Below, in pieces: positions 37,208 through 46,264 of a stretch of DNA of 64,000 nucleotides. The position numbers and the translations under genes were made by a program. This DNA is from Vibrio taketomensis (GTDB lineage Bacteria; Pseudomonadota; Gammaproteobacteria; Enterobacterales; Vibrionaceae), in contig NZ_AP019650.1 in the NCBI RefSeq assembly GCF_009938165.1, forward strand, positions 806,001 to 870,000, written 5' to 3'. Numbering within the stretch: the stretch's first letter is position 1; the number at the start of each line of letters is the position of its first letter. The notes beneath the pieces are model-generated. The model saw nothing but the letters and a program-made list of their open reading frames with translations, ran no database searches and was not told where the DNA came from.

Positions 37208-37651
37208 CTATCGGCTACGATGGAAACGTGCACGATCAGAGCGCTGCTTAGAAGCACGGGCTTTGTGAGCAGACGCTGCTTTCGCTTGTGATGCTAAGAT
37301 CGACTCTACTGTTAGTTCCATTGGCTCACGTGGTTCTAGACCATGACGGAACGTACGCGCACGTGGTGGAAGGCCATATTCATACTCAGACGCTTTTGGC
37401 ATACGCTTGAAGCGGTAAAGGTAGAAGTTCTCTACACGCTCACGCGCCCATTCTGTTTTCTTCAGGTATTTAACGCTGCTGGCAATCGTTGGTTTGGTAT
37501 TGAAACAGTTCATGCGCATCGCGGCATCAAGAATTTCCCAACCATAATGATCAACCAACTGCTTCAGCATATCTTCAATCTTAAGACCGTGCAGCGGGTT
37601 GTTTTTTTGTAGTTCAATGCGTTCTTCTTCAGTCATAAATTCATGGCTCAT
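37208..37651 (-). CDS. VF530 (DUF2132) family putative DNA-binding protein
   Basis: A 147-residue protein whose first 75 residues match the VF530 family: NPLHGLKIEDMLKQLVDHYGWEIL, MRMNCFNTKPTIASSVKYLKKTEWAR and ENFYLYRF (shown in pieces: NPLHGLKIEDML, CFNTKPTIASSVKYLKKT, VENFYLYRF). The family was named from a Vibrio fischeri structure and is thought to bind DNA; its role is not known. The C-terminal 40 residues are alanine-, lysine- and arginine-rich (SQAKAASAHKARASKQRSDR), likely disordered and nucleic-acid binding. AAGGAG lies just before the start. It is monocistronic with its own terminator. Confidence 0.88.
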   Translation of the reverse strand: MSHEFMTEEERIELQKNNPLHGLKIEDMLKQLVDHYGWEILDAAMRMNCFNTKPTIASSVKYLKKTEWARERVENFYLYRFKRMPKASEYEYGLPPRARTFRHGLEPREPMELTVESILASQAKAASAHKARASKQRSDRARFHRSR

Positions 37652-37783
37652 GAACGACTCCTTAATAATGAGTGGTGCTTATCGCTTACCACATACCCCT
37701 TAGGGGAATAAATTCAATACTGCGAATAACCTTCAATTAATGTCTGAAGCTATTCGCTTTGAATACTCGGTTTTAATGCCAAA

Positions 37784-39388
37784 CTAAGCTGCACTCAGCA
37801 CTTTTTGCTGATGTGCCATATATTCGTCAAACGAGCCTTGGAAGCTCACCAACTGTTTATCTTTAACATCAATAATAGATGTCGCAAGCGAAGACACGAA
37901 CTCGCGGTCGTGACTGACAAAAATCAACGTGCCAGTATACACCTTCAATGCACTGTTCAGCGCTTCAATCGCTTCCATATCCATGTGGTTCGTTGGCTCG
38001 TCCATCACCAGCACATTGATGTCTTGCATCATCAACTTACCAAACAACAGACGGTTCTTCTCACCACCTGAACAATTTTTTGCCTTTTTGTTGGCATCAT
38101 CGGCAGTAAACAGTAAACGCCCTAGAATGCCACGAACCATCAAGTCATTGTGCTTAACCGTTCGCCATTGAGAAATCCACTCAAAAATGGTTAAGTCATT
38201 ATCAAAATCCGCACTGCTATCCTGTGGGCAATAGCCGATTGATGCATTTTCTGACCACTTAACCACACCCTGAGTTTGTTCTAACTCATTCACTAAACAG
38301 CGTAATAATGTGGTTTTACCGACACCGTTTTCGCCAATAATGGCTAAGCGAGTACCCGCCTCTAAAAGCAAGTTACCCTTTTCAAACAGCAGTTCATCAC
38401 CAAACGAATGACCAAGATCTTGTAGTTCCAACGCCAAGCGATGCAGCTTTTTACCTTCACCAAAATCAATCGATGGACTGATTCTGCTACTTGCTTTGAC
38501 TTCATCCAGCTGGATTTTTTCCATTCTCTTAGCGCGAGAGCTGGCTTGTTTCGCTTTAGATGCATTGGCACCAAAACGGTTAACGAACTCTTGTAGCTCG
38601 TTAATTTCAGCCGTTTTCTTAGCGTTAGACGCCAAAAGTTGCTCACGACGCAAACCTGACGCTTCAAGGAAATACTCATAGTTACCCGGGTAAATACGCA
38701 ACTCACCGTAATCTATGTCTGCCATATGAGTACATACTGAATTTAAGAAGTGACGGTCATGGGAAATAATGATCATCGTACACTTACGTTGATTCAACTC
38801 TTCTGCTAACCAGTTGATGGTATGAATGTCCAAGTTGTTGGTAGGTTCGTCGAGTAGCAAAATATCTGGGTTCGCAAATAATGCCTGCGCCAATAACACA
38901 CGCAGTTTCCAGCCTGGTGCGACTTGCTTCATTGAACCAAAGTGAAGTTCTTCTTCGATGCCCGCTTGCAGCAAAATGTCACCAGCTCGACTTTCTGCTG
39001 TGTAGCCATCCATTTCTGCAAATTCGCTTTCAAGCTCAGCGACTTTCATGCCGTCTTCTTCACTCATTTCTGGCAATGAGTAAATGCGGTCACGCTCCTG
39101 CTTCACTTCCCACAATCTACGGTCACCCATGATCACCGCATCAATAACACTGTATTGCTCAAACGCAAACTGATCTTGGCTCAATACGCCAAGCTTTAAT
39201 CCAGGGGTGATCGACACGTTACCAGAGCTTGGCATTAACGCGCCGCTGAGGATTTTCATGAATGTCGATTTACCACAACCATTCGCCCCAATCAGGCCAT
39301 AGCGGTTACCGTTACCAAACTTAGCAGAAATGTTCTCAAACAGTGGTTCGGCACCAAATTGCATGGTGATGTTGTTTGTACTTATCAA
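37784..39388 (-). CDS. ybiT: ABC-F family ATPase, YbiT-like
   Basis: A soluble tandem ABC ATPase of the ABC-F class, which acts on the ribosome rather than as a transporter. The 534-residue protein has Walker [10 protein letters not shown] and GENGVGKTT, and Walker [12 protein letters not shown] and [11 protein letters not shown]. The linker between the domains is basic ([20 protein letters not shown]), as in the P-site tRNA interaction motif. Close match to E. coli YbiT over the whole length ([29 protein letters not shown]). I choose the TTG start giving [11 protein letters not shown] because GAGGG lies seven bases upstream and the length then fits the family. The second-domain signature reads CSGGE. 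Confidence 0.93.
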   Translation of the reverse strand: MISTNNITMQFGAEPLFENISAKFGNGNRYGLIGANGCGKSTFMKILSGALMPSSGNVSITPGLKLGVLSQDQFAFEQYSVIDAVIMGDRRLWEVKQERDRIYSLPEMSEEDGMKVAELESEFAEMDGYTAESRAGDILLQAGIEEELHFGSMKQVAPGWKLRVLLAQALFANPDILLLDEPTNNLDIHTINWLAEELNQRKCTMIIISHDRHFLNSVCTHMADIDYGELRIYPGNYEYFLEASGLRREQLLASNAKKTAEINELQEFVNRFGANASKAKQASSRAKRMEKIQLDEVKASSRISPSIDFGEGKKLHRLALELQDLGHSFGDELLFEKGNLLLEAGTRLAIIGENGVGKTTLLRCLVNELEQTQGVVKWSENASIGYCPQDSSADFDNDLTIFEWISQWRTVKHNDLMVRGILGRLLFTADDANKKAKNCSGGEKNRLLFGKLMMQDINVLVMDEPTNHMDMEAIEALNSALKVYTGTLIFVSHDREFVSSLATSIIDVKDKQLVSFQGSFDEYMAHQQKVLSAA

Positions 39389-39611
39389 AGCAGCGCCCTC
39401 GAAGTAAATTTCTTTTAATAACAAGCTCTTAATTTACTTTCGAGATACTGTTTTAAAAGGTCAGATGGAATTGGGTCGCTATTCTATATGATTCATTCTT
39501 AAGGTGATATAGGTCACATGGATATTGAGTGAGATTTTGATTGCATCAGCAACTCGCCCTTTCGTTGGTTGCGAAAAAAGAATGCAAGTTCTGAAATATG
39601 TTTATCGCACC

Positions 39612-39637
39612 AAAAAACCCTTTCCATACGGAAAGGG
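39612..39637 (-). terminator. Terminator of ackA
   Basis: An 8-bp perfect stem CCCTTTCC/GGAAAGGG with an ATAC loop is followed on the minus strand by six T, 35 bases after the stop codon. Confidence 0.92.
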
Positions 39638-39672
39638 CTTCAGACTTTTTTTCCCAAAAAAAGAGTAGATTT

Positions 39673-40866
39673 TTATAGCAGTTCTACTGACTGCTGAGCG
39701 ATAACGAACTCTTCGTTAGTTGGGATAACCACCGCAACTGCACCTAGAAGTTCAGATGTCGCGATTACACCTGCATTGCCGAAGCGAGCATTTTCGTTGC
39801 CCTTTTCATCTTCCACAAAACCTAACAGTTTTAGGTTCTTCAGAATTTCACGACGAATTGGAAGAGAGTTCTCACCAATACCACCAGTGAAGATCACTGC
39901 ATCAAGATGACTTAATGGAATTAAGTAAGAGCCAATGTACTTAGCGACGCGGTAAGTGAAAACTTCAAATGCAAGCTTCGCACCTTCGTGACCATTTTCC
40001 ATTGCTTCAAGCACACCACGAGCATCAGAAGTAAGACCAGATACACCCAAGAAACCTGACTTCTTGTTTAGAGCTTCAAAAACTTGCTCTTGGCTCCAGC
40101 CTTTCTTCAATAAAAATTCGATAATACCTGGGTCTAAGTCACCACAACGAGTACCCATCATAAGACCCGAAAGTGGCGTAAAGCCCATTGAAGTATCAAC
40201 AGATTGACCGTTTTCGATCGCACAAACAGAAGCACCATTACCTAGGTGAACAGAGATGAAGCTCGCTTCTTCGATTGGCTTGTTAACCATCTTAGCGGCT
40301 TCACGACTAACAAAGTAATGGCTCGTGCCGTGGAAACCGTAACGACGAATACCGTAGTTTGTGTATAGGTCTTTACAGATTGCACCAGTAAATGCTTTTT
40401 GAGGCATTGATTGGTGGAAAGCCGTGTCAAATACAGCGAACTGAGGCAAGCTAGGGAATGCAACCATAGCAGCCTTGATACCTTTTGCACCAGCAGGGTT
40501 GTGGAGCGGAGCTAGGTCAGAAAGGCTTTCAATTTCAGTCAGTACATTTTCATCGATACGTACGGTTGAAGTAAACTTCTCACCACCATGTACAATACGG
40601 TGACCAACAGCAACTAAATCAGAGGTAAAGCCTAACGTTTCAATTAGATCTACAATGCGATTGATCGCATGTTGGTGATGATTGTCAGGAGCAGTGATTG
40701 CTTCCTCTGTTTTTTCGCCATTGTATTTCCAGCTAATAACAGCTTCTGGTAAACCAAAGCACTCACCTAAACCGCTAACAATCGCGTCGCCTGTTTGCGA
40801 ATCGATTACAGCAAATTTTAGTGAAGAACTGCCTGAGTTAATCACCAATACAAACGAATTAGACAT
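39673..40866 (-). CDS. ackA: Acetate kinase
   Basis: Interconverts acetate plus ATP and acetyl phosphate. The 397-residue protein has the complete family pattern: LVINSGSSSLKFAV at the N-terminus, GHRIVHGGEKF, the FHGTSH motif, HLGNGAS, and the C-terminal GGIGENS. The start MSNSFVLV is preferred to the longer frame because AGGA lies nine bases upstream. No pta is next to it, so this is a stand-alone acetate kinase, probably the second-chromosome paralogue known in Vibrio. The gene has a long AT-rich upstream region shared with cueR. Confidence 0.96.
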   Translation of the reverse strand: MSNSFVLVINSGSSSLKFAVIDSQTGDAIVSGLGECFGLPEAVISWKYNGEKTEEAITAPDNHHQHAINRIVDLIETLGFTSDLVAVGHRIVHGGEKFTSTVRIDENVLTEIESLSDLAPLHNPAGAKGIKAAMVAFPSLPQFAVFDTAFHQSMPQKAFTGAICKDLYTNYGIRRYGFHGTSHYFVSREAAKMVNKPIEEASFISVHLGNGASVCAIENGQSVDTSMGFTPLSGLMMGTRCGDLDPGIIEFLLKKGWSQEQVFEALNKKSGFLGVSGLTSDARGVLEAMENGHEGAKLAFEVFTYRVAKYIGSYLIPLSHLDAVIFTGGIGENSLPIRREILKNLKLLGFVEDEKGNENARFGNAGVIATSELLGAVAVVIPTNEEFVIAQQSVELL

Positions 40867-41379
40867 GTGGTACGTATCCTGTTTCATACTTATTATCGAA
40901 GCTTTCGCTCATTGTGTATTGAGTTTAATTATTCAAATTTTTTGAATTTTTCAACTTTGTTTTAATACTAATCGCAGTAGAAACGAATTTTCTTGATTCA
41001 AAACAAGTGAAAATTTATTTCGAGCTCAGAAATTAAACGAAATGTCAGTGCCATCAAATTTTTAGCGTGCTTTTGAGTATCGTTACTGGTTTTCAAATAT
41101 CTTCTACAAACCCTTTTATCATCTGTGATTTCAGAGATTTCTAGCCTACGCTTTAACTCAATATGAATGCTCAATAAGCCACTAGTTGATATGCCACATT
41201 GAAAAACAAACCATTTTTACAAAAATTTTTTAATCGCCGATTCATACATTATGTAAAAATAAATAAAATATAACTAAATTCATAGCTCGCCACTCTATTG
41301 CTTAAACGCAACAAAAACATGAGTTGTAGGCAATAGCTCCAGTTTTATTTACACTTGTCGTGAATGATGGAGAATTTTT
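40867..41379. other. Divergent AT-rich intergenic region between ackA and cueR
   Basis: About 510 bases, strongly AT-rich. It should contain both promoters. I see no gene, no clear CueR-type operator with a long spacer and no repeat. Confidence 0.5.
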
Positions 41380-41766
41380 ATGAACATTGGTGAAGTCGCC
41401 ACACTCACTGGCTTATCAAGTAAGTCGATTCGCTTATATGAAGAAAAAGGCATTATCACGCCACCCCATAGAAGTGAATCTGGTTACCGCGAGTATTCAT
41501 CGCAGCACTTACAAGAACTTAACCTCGTTTCTCGAGCCAAAAATGCCGGTTTTTCACTCGTTGAATGTAAGGAATTTGTTCAGTTAGCACAAAATCCTGA
41601 ACGTAAGAGCAGCGAAGTGAAAGCCAAAGCACAAGAGAAATTACGTGAAGTAGAGTTTAAGATTAAACAACTGCAAGAAATTGAGCGCCAATTACAACAA
41701 TGGGTCAAAGCATGCCCCGGTGATGCAAATAGTAAGTGTCCTATCATTGAAGATCTGACCAAATAG
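41380..41766 (+). CDS. cueR: Cu(I)-responsive MerR-family regulator CueR
   Basis: A 128-residue MerR-type activator that senses monovalent copper and remodels promoters of copper-export genes. The N-terminal helix-turn-helix (MNIGEVATLTGLSSKSIRLYEEKGI) is typical, shown here as IGEVATLTGLSSKSIRLYEE. The diagnostic copper ligands Cys112 and Cys120 are present in ACPGDANSKCPI, and Ser77, which marks sensors of +1 ions, is present too, so the assignment to CueR is firm. No copA or cueO lies next to it here, so its targets are elsewhere. It ends in a strong bidirectional hairpin. Confidence 0.94.
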   Translation: MNIGEVATLTGLSSKSIRLYEEKGIITPPHRSESGYREYSSQHLQELNLVSRAKNAGFSLVECKEFVQLAQNPERKSSEVKAKAQEKLREVEFKIKQLQEIERQLQQWVKACPGDANSKCPIIEDLTK

Positions 41767-41781
41767 CACAGAAACTGACAT

Positions 41782-41812
41782 AAAAAAGCCTTTCCGATGG
41801 AAAGGCTTTTTA
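41782..41812. terminator. Bidirectional terminator between cueR and vctC
   Basis: A 12-bp perfect stem AAAAGCCTTTCC/GGAAAGGCTTTT with a 3-base loop is flanked by A and T runs. It serves cueR and the converging siderophore operon. Confidence 0.92.
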
Positions 41813-41863
41813 GTAACCAAGAAAACATCTCAGTGAGAGTAAGTCACTTATAACCTATCCGTT

Positions 41864-42618
41864 CTAGTAGTACGTGCACATACGCTTGCCATCAACCTCA
41901 ATGATGTTAAACGGTGTCTCATAAATGCTTTCTAACACATCAGCTTGAATGACACTCTCGACATCACCTTGGGCCACTACCTGCCCTTTTTTGAGTGCAA
42001 TAATTTTGTCTGAATAACAGGCTGCGAAGTTGATGTCGTGAATGACCACAACCACAGCTTTATTGATCTCACGCGCTAAACGACCTACATTGCGCATGAT
42101 TTGGAGAGAGTGCTTGATATCAAGGTTATTTAACGGTTCATCTAAAAATACGTAATCTGTATCTTGTGCAATGACCATTGCAATAAAGGCCAATTGGCGC
42201 TGACCACCACTTAGCTCATCAAGGTATTTATCTTGAATCGCCGCTAGGTCGAGATAATCAATCGCCTGACTAATGATGTGATGATCTTCTTGGGTGAGCT
42301 TACCTTGACTGTAAGGAAAGCGACCAAACGCAATCATTTCACGCACAGTAAAGCGCATCGTAATCGAGTTTGCTTGGCGCAAAACGGCCAAACGTTTCGC
42401 AAGATCTTTGGTATCCCACTCTGCGATTTCTTTACAATCGATATAAACCTGACCTTCGTCTTTACTCACTAAACGGCTTGCCATCGATAAGAGCGTGCTT
42501 TTTCCTGCCCCGTTAGGCCCAATGATTGAGGTAACTTTGCCTTTTTCAAACTCAGCACTCGCTTGCTTTACCACTGGAGTTTGACCGAAAAGTTTAGTTA
42601 GTTTTCTAATTTAATCAT
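41864..42618 (-). CDS. vctC: Siderophore ABC transporter ATP-binding protein VctC-like, frame broken near its start
   Basis: The ATPase that powers uptake of iron-loaded catechol siderophores through VctD and VctG. Walker A is GPNGAGKST, the signature is LSGGQRQ, and Walker B is DYVFLDEP. The open frame begins at VKQASAEF, but the missing N-terminus (MIKLEN then LTKLFGQTPV) is encoded just upstream in another frame. A single missing base near 42600 (CTAAC for CTTAAC) explains it. The real ATG is at 42618, with AGG upstream and seven bases after the vctG stop. The corrected length is about 251 residues, normal for the family. The symbol is by similarity to V. cholerae VctPDGC. Confidence 0.9.
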
Positions 42619-42625
42619 GATGAAC

Positions 42626-43576
42626 CTAAACGATTTTGTTTCGTAGCAGCATCGACAAGAAGTAAATACCACCGATAAAGTTGATAACCACACTCAATGT
42701 GGTCGAGAAGCCAAATATGTTTTCAACAATCCACTGCCCCGCTAATAACGATGCGACTGCCAATAATGATACGCTTAGCAACAGTACACGGTGTTGATAG
42801 CTACGCAGCATTTCACGCGCTAAGTTCGTTACCAACAGACCAAAGAACATGATTGGACCGATAAGAGCGGTAGAAATGGCAATTAGACACGCCGACAAAA
42901 TCAGCACTTGCAGAGTGACGCGCTTAACATCGATACCAAGACTGGTTGCGTTATCTTTATCCAACCAAAACACATCGAGCACACGATTTAGCCTGAATAG
43001 CAACGCGCTGATCAACGCCAACAATGGCGCACACAAATATACCAATTCAACTTTGATGTTATTAAAGCTAGCAAACATGTTTTGCTGAAGTGCCGCAAAA
43101 TCATTGGGATCCATCAACATGGTCATAAACGATGAGATACTGCCAAACAGCTGCCCTAAAATCACACCGAGAAGCAACAATACCATCAAGTTTTGTTTGT
43201 TACTTTTGAAGTAGAAGCTAAACAGCAACACCGAAAACGCCAGCATTACACTTACGGAAAGTGAGAAGTTGAGGTAGTCGTTGAGCACAAAACTACTTAA
43301 GCCACCAAATAACACCACCACCAACGTTTGAGTGAACATGTATAAGGCATCAAAACCCATAATACTTGGTGTCAAAATGCGGTTATTCGTAATGGTTTGA
43401 AAGGCTAATGCAGATTGACCAATCGCAATACCCGCTAATATCATCGCCACCACTTTAGGAACGCGACGTGATAAAAAGTATTGGTAGTTATCAGCGTTAA
43501 GACCAACGCCAATAAATAGCCCGGCAAACACAATTGCCACCACAGCCAAAATGAGCAGCTTGGTTTTATCCTGCAT
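42626..43576 (-). CDS. vctG: Siderophore ABC transporter permease VctG-like
   Basis: One of two FecCD-type inner-membrane permeases. The protein of about 316 residues has nine or ten hydrophobic helices and the family segments SRRVPKVVAMILAG and GLLVTNLAREMLRSYQHR. Its start ATG lies inside the end of vctD (ATGCAGGATAA overlap, 11 bases), so the two are translationally coupled; the longer frame to 43621 overlaps vctD even more and is unlikely. It pairs with VctD to form the membrane channel and with VctC as ATPase. Confidence 0.92.
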   Translation of the reverse strand: MQDKTKLLILAVVAIVFAGLFIGVGLNADNYQYFLSRRVPKVVAMILAGIAIGQSALAFQTITNNRILTPSIMGFDALYMFTQTLVVVLFGGLSSFVLNDYLNFSLSVSVMLAFSVLLFSFYFKSNKQNLMVLLLLGVILGQLFGSISSFMTMLMDPNDFAALQQNMFASFNNIKVELVYLCAPLLALISALLFRLNRVLDVFWLDKDNATSLGIDVKRVTLQVLILSACLIAISTALIGPIMFFGLLVTNLAREMLRSYQHRVLLLSVSLLAVASLLAGQWIVENIFGFSTTLSVVINFIGGIYFLSMLLRNKIV

Positions 43577-44501
43577 TTTTCTGACCTCGCAGAATAAAGA
43601 ACACAAACACACCACCACCAAGTATGCTGATGATCATTGAAATTGGAATCTCGTAAGGGAAAATAATCACGCGTCCAGCTAAGTCACAGCACAACACGAT
43701 TAGTGCGCCCAACACCGCCGTTAGTGGAATATTGCGGCGTAAGTTATCACCGTAAAACTTGCTGACCAAATTAGGCACTATTAAACCAAGAAACGGTAAC
43801 TGACCAACAATCATCACGACCGTTGCAGCCATAATCGACACCAGCATAACGCCAATTACAATAACCTGTTGATAATTCAGGCCTAAGTTAGTTGCAAAAT
43901 CTTTGCCTAAACCAACCGCTGAAATACGGGTTGCGTACAAGTAGCTGAAAATCGCAATCGGAACCGCAATATACAAAAGCTCGAAATCACCTTGCAAAAT
44001 GTTGGCAAAGTTTGCGACAGTCCAACCAGAAAGGTTTTGTAATGCGTCGTATTTGTAGGCAACAAAGGTGGCCAATGAATCCACGACGTTACCAAAAATA
44101 ATACCGATAAGAGGAACAAAAATAGCGTTCTTAAATTGAATACGATTGATGAACTGTGCAAACAGCAACGTACCCAAAATCGAGATAAGGAAAATTAGCC
44201 AAATTTGCTGGGCACCAAAGATAACAAGGCTTAACACATACCCCAGCATCGCACACTCAATCGTGCCCGACGTAGATGGCGCAGCGAATCGGTTCTGGCT
44301 AATTTGCTGCATGATAAGACCAGCAATACTCAAACCCGCACCAGCGAGCAAGACTGCCACTAAGCGTGGAATACGGCTGGTTAGCATTAAATGCCAACTG
44401 TTGGGATCGCCTGCCAACAAAGCCATTGGGTTAAGGTCGCTCACCCCAACAAATAACGAGCCGATACTGAGCAAAATCAGTATTGGAAATAACTTACTCA
44501 A
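43566..44501 (-). CDS. vctD: Siderophore ABC transporter permease VctD-like
   Basis: A 311-residue FecCD-family permease. It has about nine membrane helices, the N-terminal SRIPRLVAVLLAGAGLSIAG motif and the C-terminal LPFLGLIVPNLVSKFYGDNLRR (shown in part as LPFLGLIVPNLV) coupling loop that contacts the ATPase. It lies between vctP and vctG in the order vctP-vctD-vctG-vctC. A hairpin with a T tract separates it from vctP, which would let the binding protein be made in excess. Confidence 0.92.
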   Translation of the reverse strand: MSKLFPILILLSIGSLFVGVSDLNPMALLAGDPNSWHLMLTSRIPRLVAVLLAGAGLSIAGLIMQQISQNRFAAPSTSGTIECAMLGYVLSLVIFGAQQIWLIFLISILGTLLFAQFINRIQFKNAIFVPLIGIIFGNVVDSLATFVAYKYDALQNLSGWTVANFANILQGDFELLYIAVPIAIFSYLYATRISAVGLGKDFATNLGLNYQQVIVIGVMLVSIMAATVVMIVGQLPFLGLIVPNLVSKFYGDNLRRNIPLTAVLGALIVLCCDLAGRVIIFPYEIPISMIISILGGGVFVFFILRGQKNAG

Positions 44502-44518
44502 AACTTGCCTCTAACGTC

Positions 44519-44548
44519 AAAAAGCCCAAACAACTTAGTTGCTTGGGC
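44519..44548 (-). terminator. Attenuating hairpin between vctP and vctD
   Basis: A stem GCCCAAxCAAC/GTTGxTTGGGC (one internal mismatch) with a 3-base loop is followed on the minus strand by TTTTT. It is probably a partial terminator inside the operon. Confidence 0.75.
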
Positions 44549-44570
44549 AGAGCTTAATTCTTATTCGTTT

Positions 44571-45473
44571 TTACATGCCAATCGATGTTTTCACATCGTT
44601 GATCATTTGTTCTGTCGCATTCATGCCCGAGATTGCTAAGTACCATGCGCTAATGTCTAAGTAAGAAATCTGCTGATTTTGGTACGCTTTGGTCGCTTTC
44701 ACTAAGTCATTTTCGAAATCGCGCTGAACGTTGCTTTTGCCTTTGTTCGTTAAACGGTCTTTATCAATAATTAACAACGTTGACGGGTTCTTTCACGAAT
44801 AAATTCGTAAGACACTAAGTCACCGTGTTTCTTTGCTTGATGTTATCCGCGGTTTGCTTAAATCAAAGTCACGGTAGATCGCTGAGAAACGCGAGTCTGA
44901 GCCGAACGCAGTAATGTTGCCACCTGAGCTCATCACTGTTAATGCATCGACGTTATTTGCTTGGTTGTAGCTATTTATCGCTTTAAATTCTTTATCTAGT
45001 TCAGCAATTTTGCTCTCGACAAAATCCTGCTTTTCAAACACTTGACCAAGATTACGCCATTGCTGTTGAGTGCTTGTCCAATAACCTTGCTTGTCATCCG
45101 CTGCAAAGACAATCGTTGGGGCAATCTTGCTCAGTTCATCGTATTGCGTGATTGCTCGCGAACCGATAATGATCAAATCCGGTTTTTGCATGTAGATGGT
45201 TTCAAAATTTGGCTCAGATAAACTGCCAGCAGAAGTGAACTTGTAATCACGGTATTGCGCTAAGTAATCTGGAAACATACTTACAGTTGAAATCGCAACA
45301 GGCTCAACACCAAGTGCCACTGCCGCATCTAATGCGCCAAGGCCAATAACCACAACACGTTGAGGGTTTGATTCTAGTTTTGTTGTCCCTTTTTGATGCG
45401 TGATCTCAATCATCTCTGCATTTGTGGTAAATGCAGCAAAGCCTGTCAATAAGGCCAGAATAGTAGCTTTCAT
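44571..45473 (-). CDS. vctP: Periplasmic siderophore-binding protein VctP-like, frame broken
   Basis: Binds ferric catechol siderophore in the periplasm and hands it to VctDG. It starts at MKATILALL (GGAG seven bases upstream) with a signal peptide ending near TTNAE. The two lobes typical of class III binding proteins are visible: NPQRVVVIGLGALDAAVALG and KPDLIIIG. The ORF stops at 44820, but KHGDLVSYEFIRERNPSTLL then LIIDKDRLTNKGKSN continue in two other frames to 44571. One extra A near 44828-44834 and one missing A near 44788 repair it to about 300 residues. Two opposite errors 45 bases apart point to sequencing error. Possible Fur control upstream. Confidence 0.88.
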
Positions 45474-45490
45474 AGCCAACTCCATAATTA

Positions 45491-45512
45491 CTAATGCAAT
45501 GCATTATCATTT
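45491..45512 (-). promoter_or_regulatory. Possible Fur box upstream of vctP
   Basis: On the minus strand AAATGATAATGCATTGCATTAG contains the perfect core TGATAAT followed by an imperfect inverted half (shown as AAATGATAATGCATTG). Its position just before the vctP start and the iron role of the operon support it; the match to the full 19-bp consensus is only moderate. Confidence 0.5.
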
Positions 45513-45603
45513 AGATTTACTTGAGCTCCTCATGAATTTACGTTTTTTACGTTTGTAAATTATTCCCCTCAATTTTTGAATGGATGTTGATAACTCACAG
45601 CAA

Positions 45604-45630
45604 TAAAAGCATCGCAAGAGCGATGCTTTG
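45604..45630 (-). terminator. Terminator of the S4 RNA-binding protein gene
   Basis: An 8-9-bp stem AGCATCGC/GCGATGCT with an AAGA loop is followed on the minus strand by TTTT. It lies 20 bases after the reconstructed stop codon. Confidence 0.85.
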
Positions 45631-45648
45631 GGAATAAGTCTGTTTTGG

Positions 45649-46171
45649 CTAGAAGAAATCGATGCCACCACGGCCCAATTCATTTTTGCCTTTGGCTTCT
45701 TATCAGCAGTATTATTTGACTTGGTTTGTTTCGCCGACTTAGGCGCTTTCGACTTTTGCCTTGAGACGCCTTCTTGTCCGTATCTTTTCTGTTTGCAGCT
45801 TTGCCCTGATTTGCCGATTTGTTTTGCTTGTTTTTTGATTTGGCCTCAGCGGGCTTGCTCTCAAGTTTGGTTTCTTTTTTCGGTTCAGGCTCTGTCACTG
45901 GCGCATCACACACAACAACGTAGTATTCTTGGTCAAACTCAAAAAAGTCACCATCATACATCTTTCGGCGTTTACGCGTTTCTAATTCACCATTTACCGC
46001 AACATAGCCTTCTGCGATAAGGTGTTTTGCTTCGCCGCCGCCACCGACTAAGTTGGCAATTTTAAATACCTTGTACAACTCTATTGGTTGAACCGATACT
46101 TCAATCCCAATGGCTTCAATTTCGATCTCTTCGCCATCTTGCCAATCTTGTTGTTGGTCGTACTCTGACAT
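45649..46171 (-). CDS. S4-domain RNA-binding protein, YbcJ-like, tail frame broken
   Basis: The N-terminal 75 residues form an S4-like RNA-binding domain: VQPIELYKVFKIANLVGGGGEAKHLIAEGYVAVNGE (seen as IELYKVFKIANLVGGGGEA and IAEGYVAVNGELETRKRRK). A long lysine-rich, low-complexity tail follows. As sequenced, the frame runs to 45680 with an implausible end (SQIILLIRSQRQK). Restoring one A in each of two runs (45754-45757 and 45683-45687) gives KSKAPKSAKQTKSNNTADKK and a C-terminus NELGRGGIDFF ending at 45649, just before a terminator. The function is probably ribosome or RNA binding. It lies downstream of yejF on the same strand as its neighbours, but converges with nothing. Confidence 0.85.
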
Positions 46172-46264
46172 TGTCTAACCTCAAAAATAAAAACCGAAGT
46201 CTGCCCTTTCTTCCTAATTCTCACAAGCGCTTTCTATACCAAAACACTATTCTCTTAATGAAAA

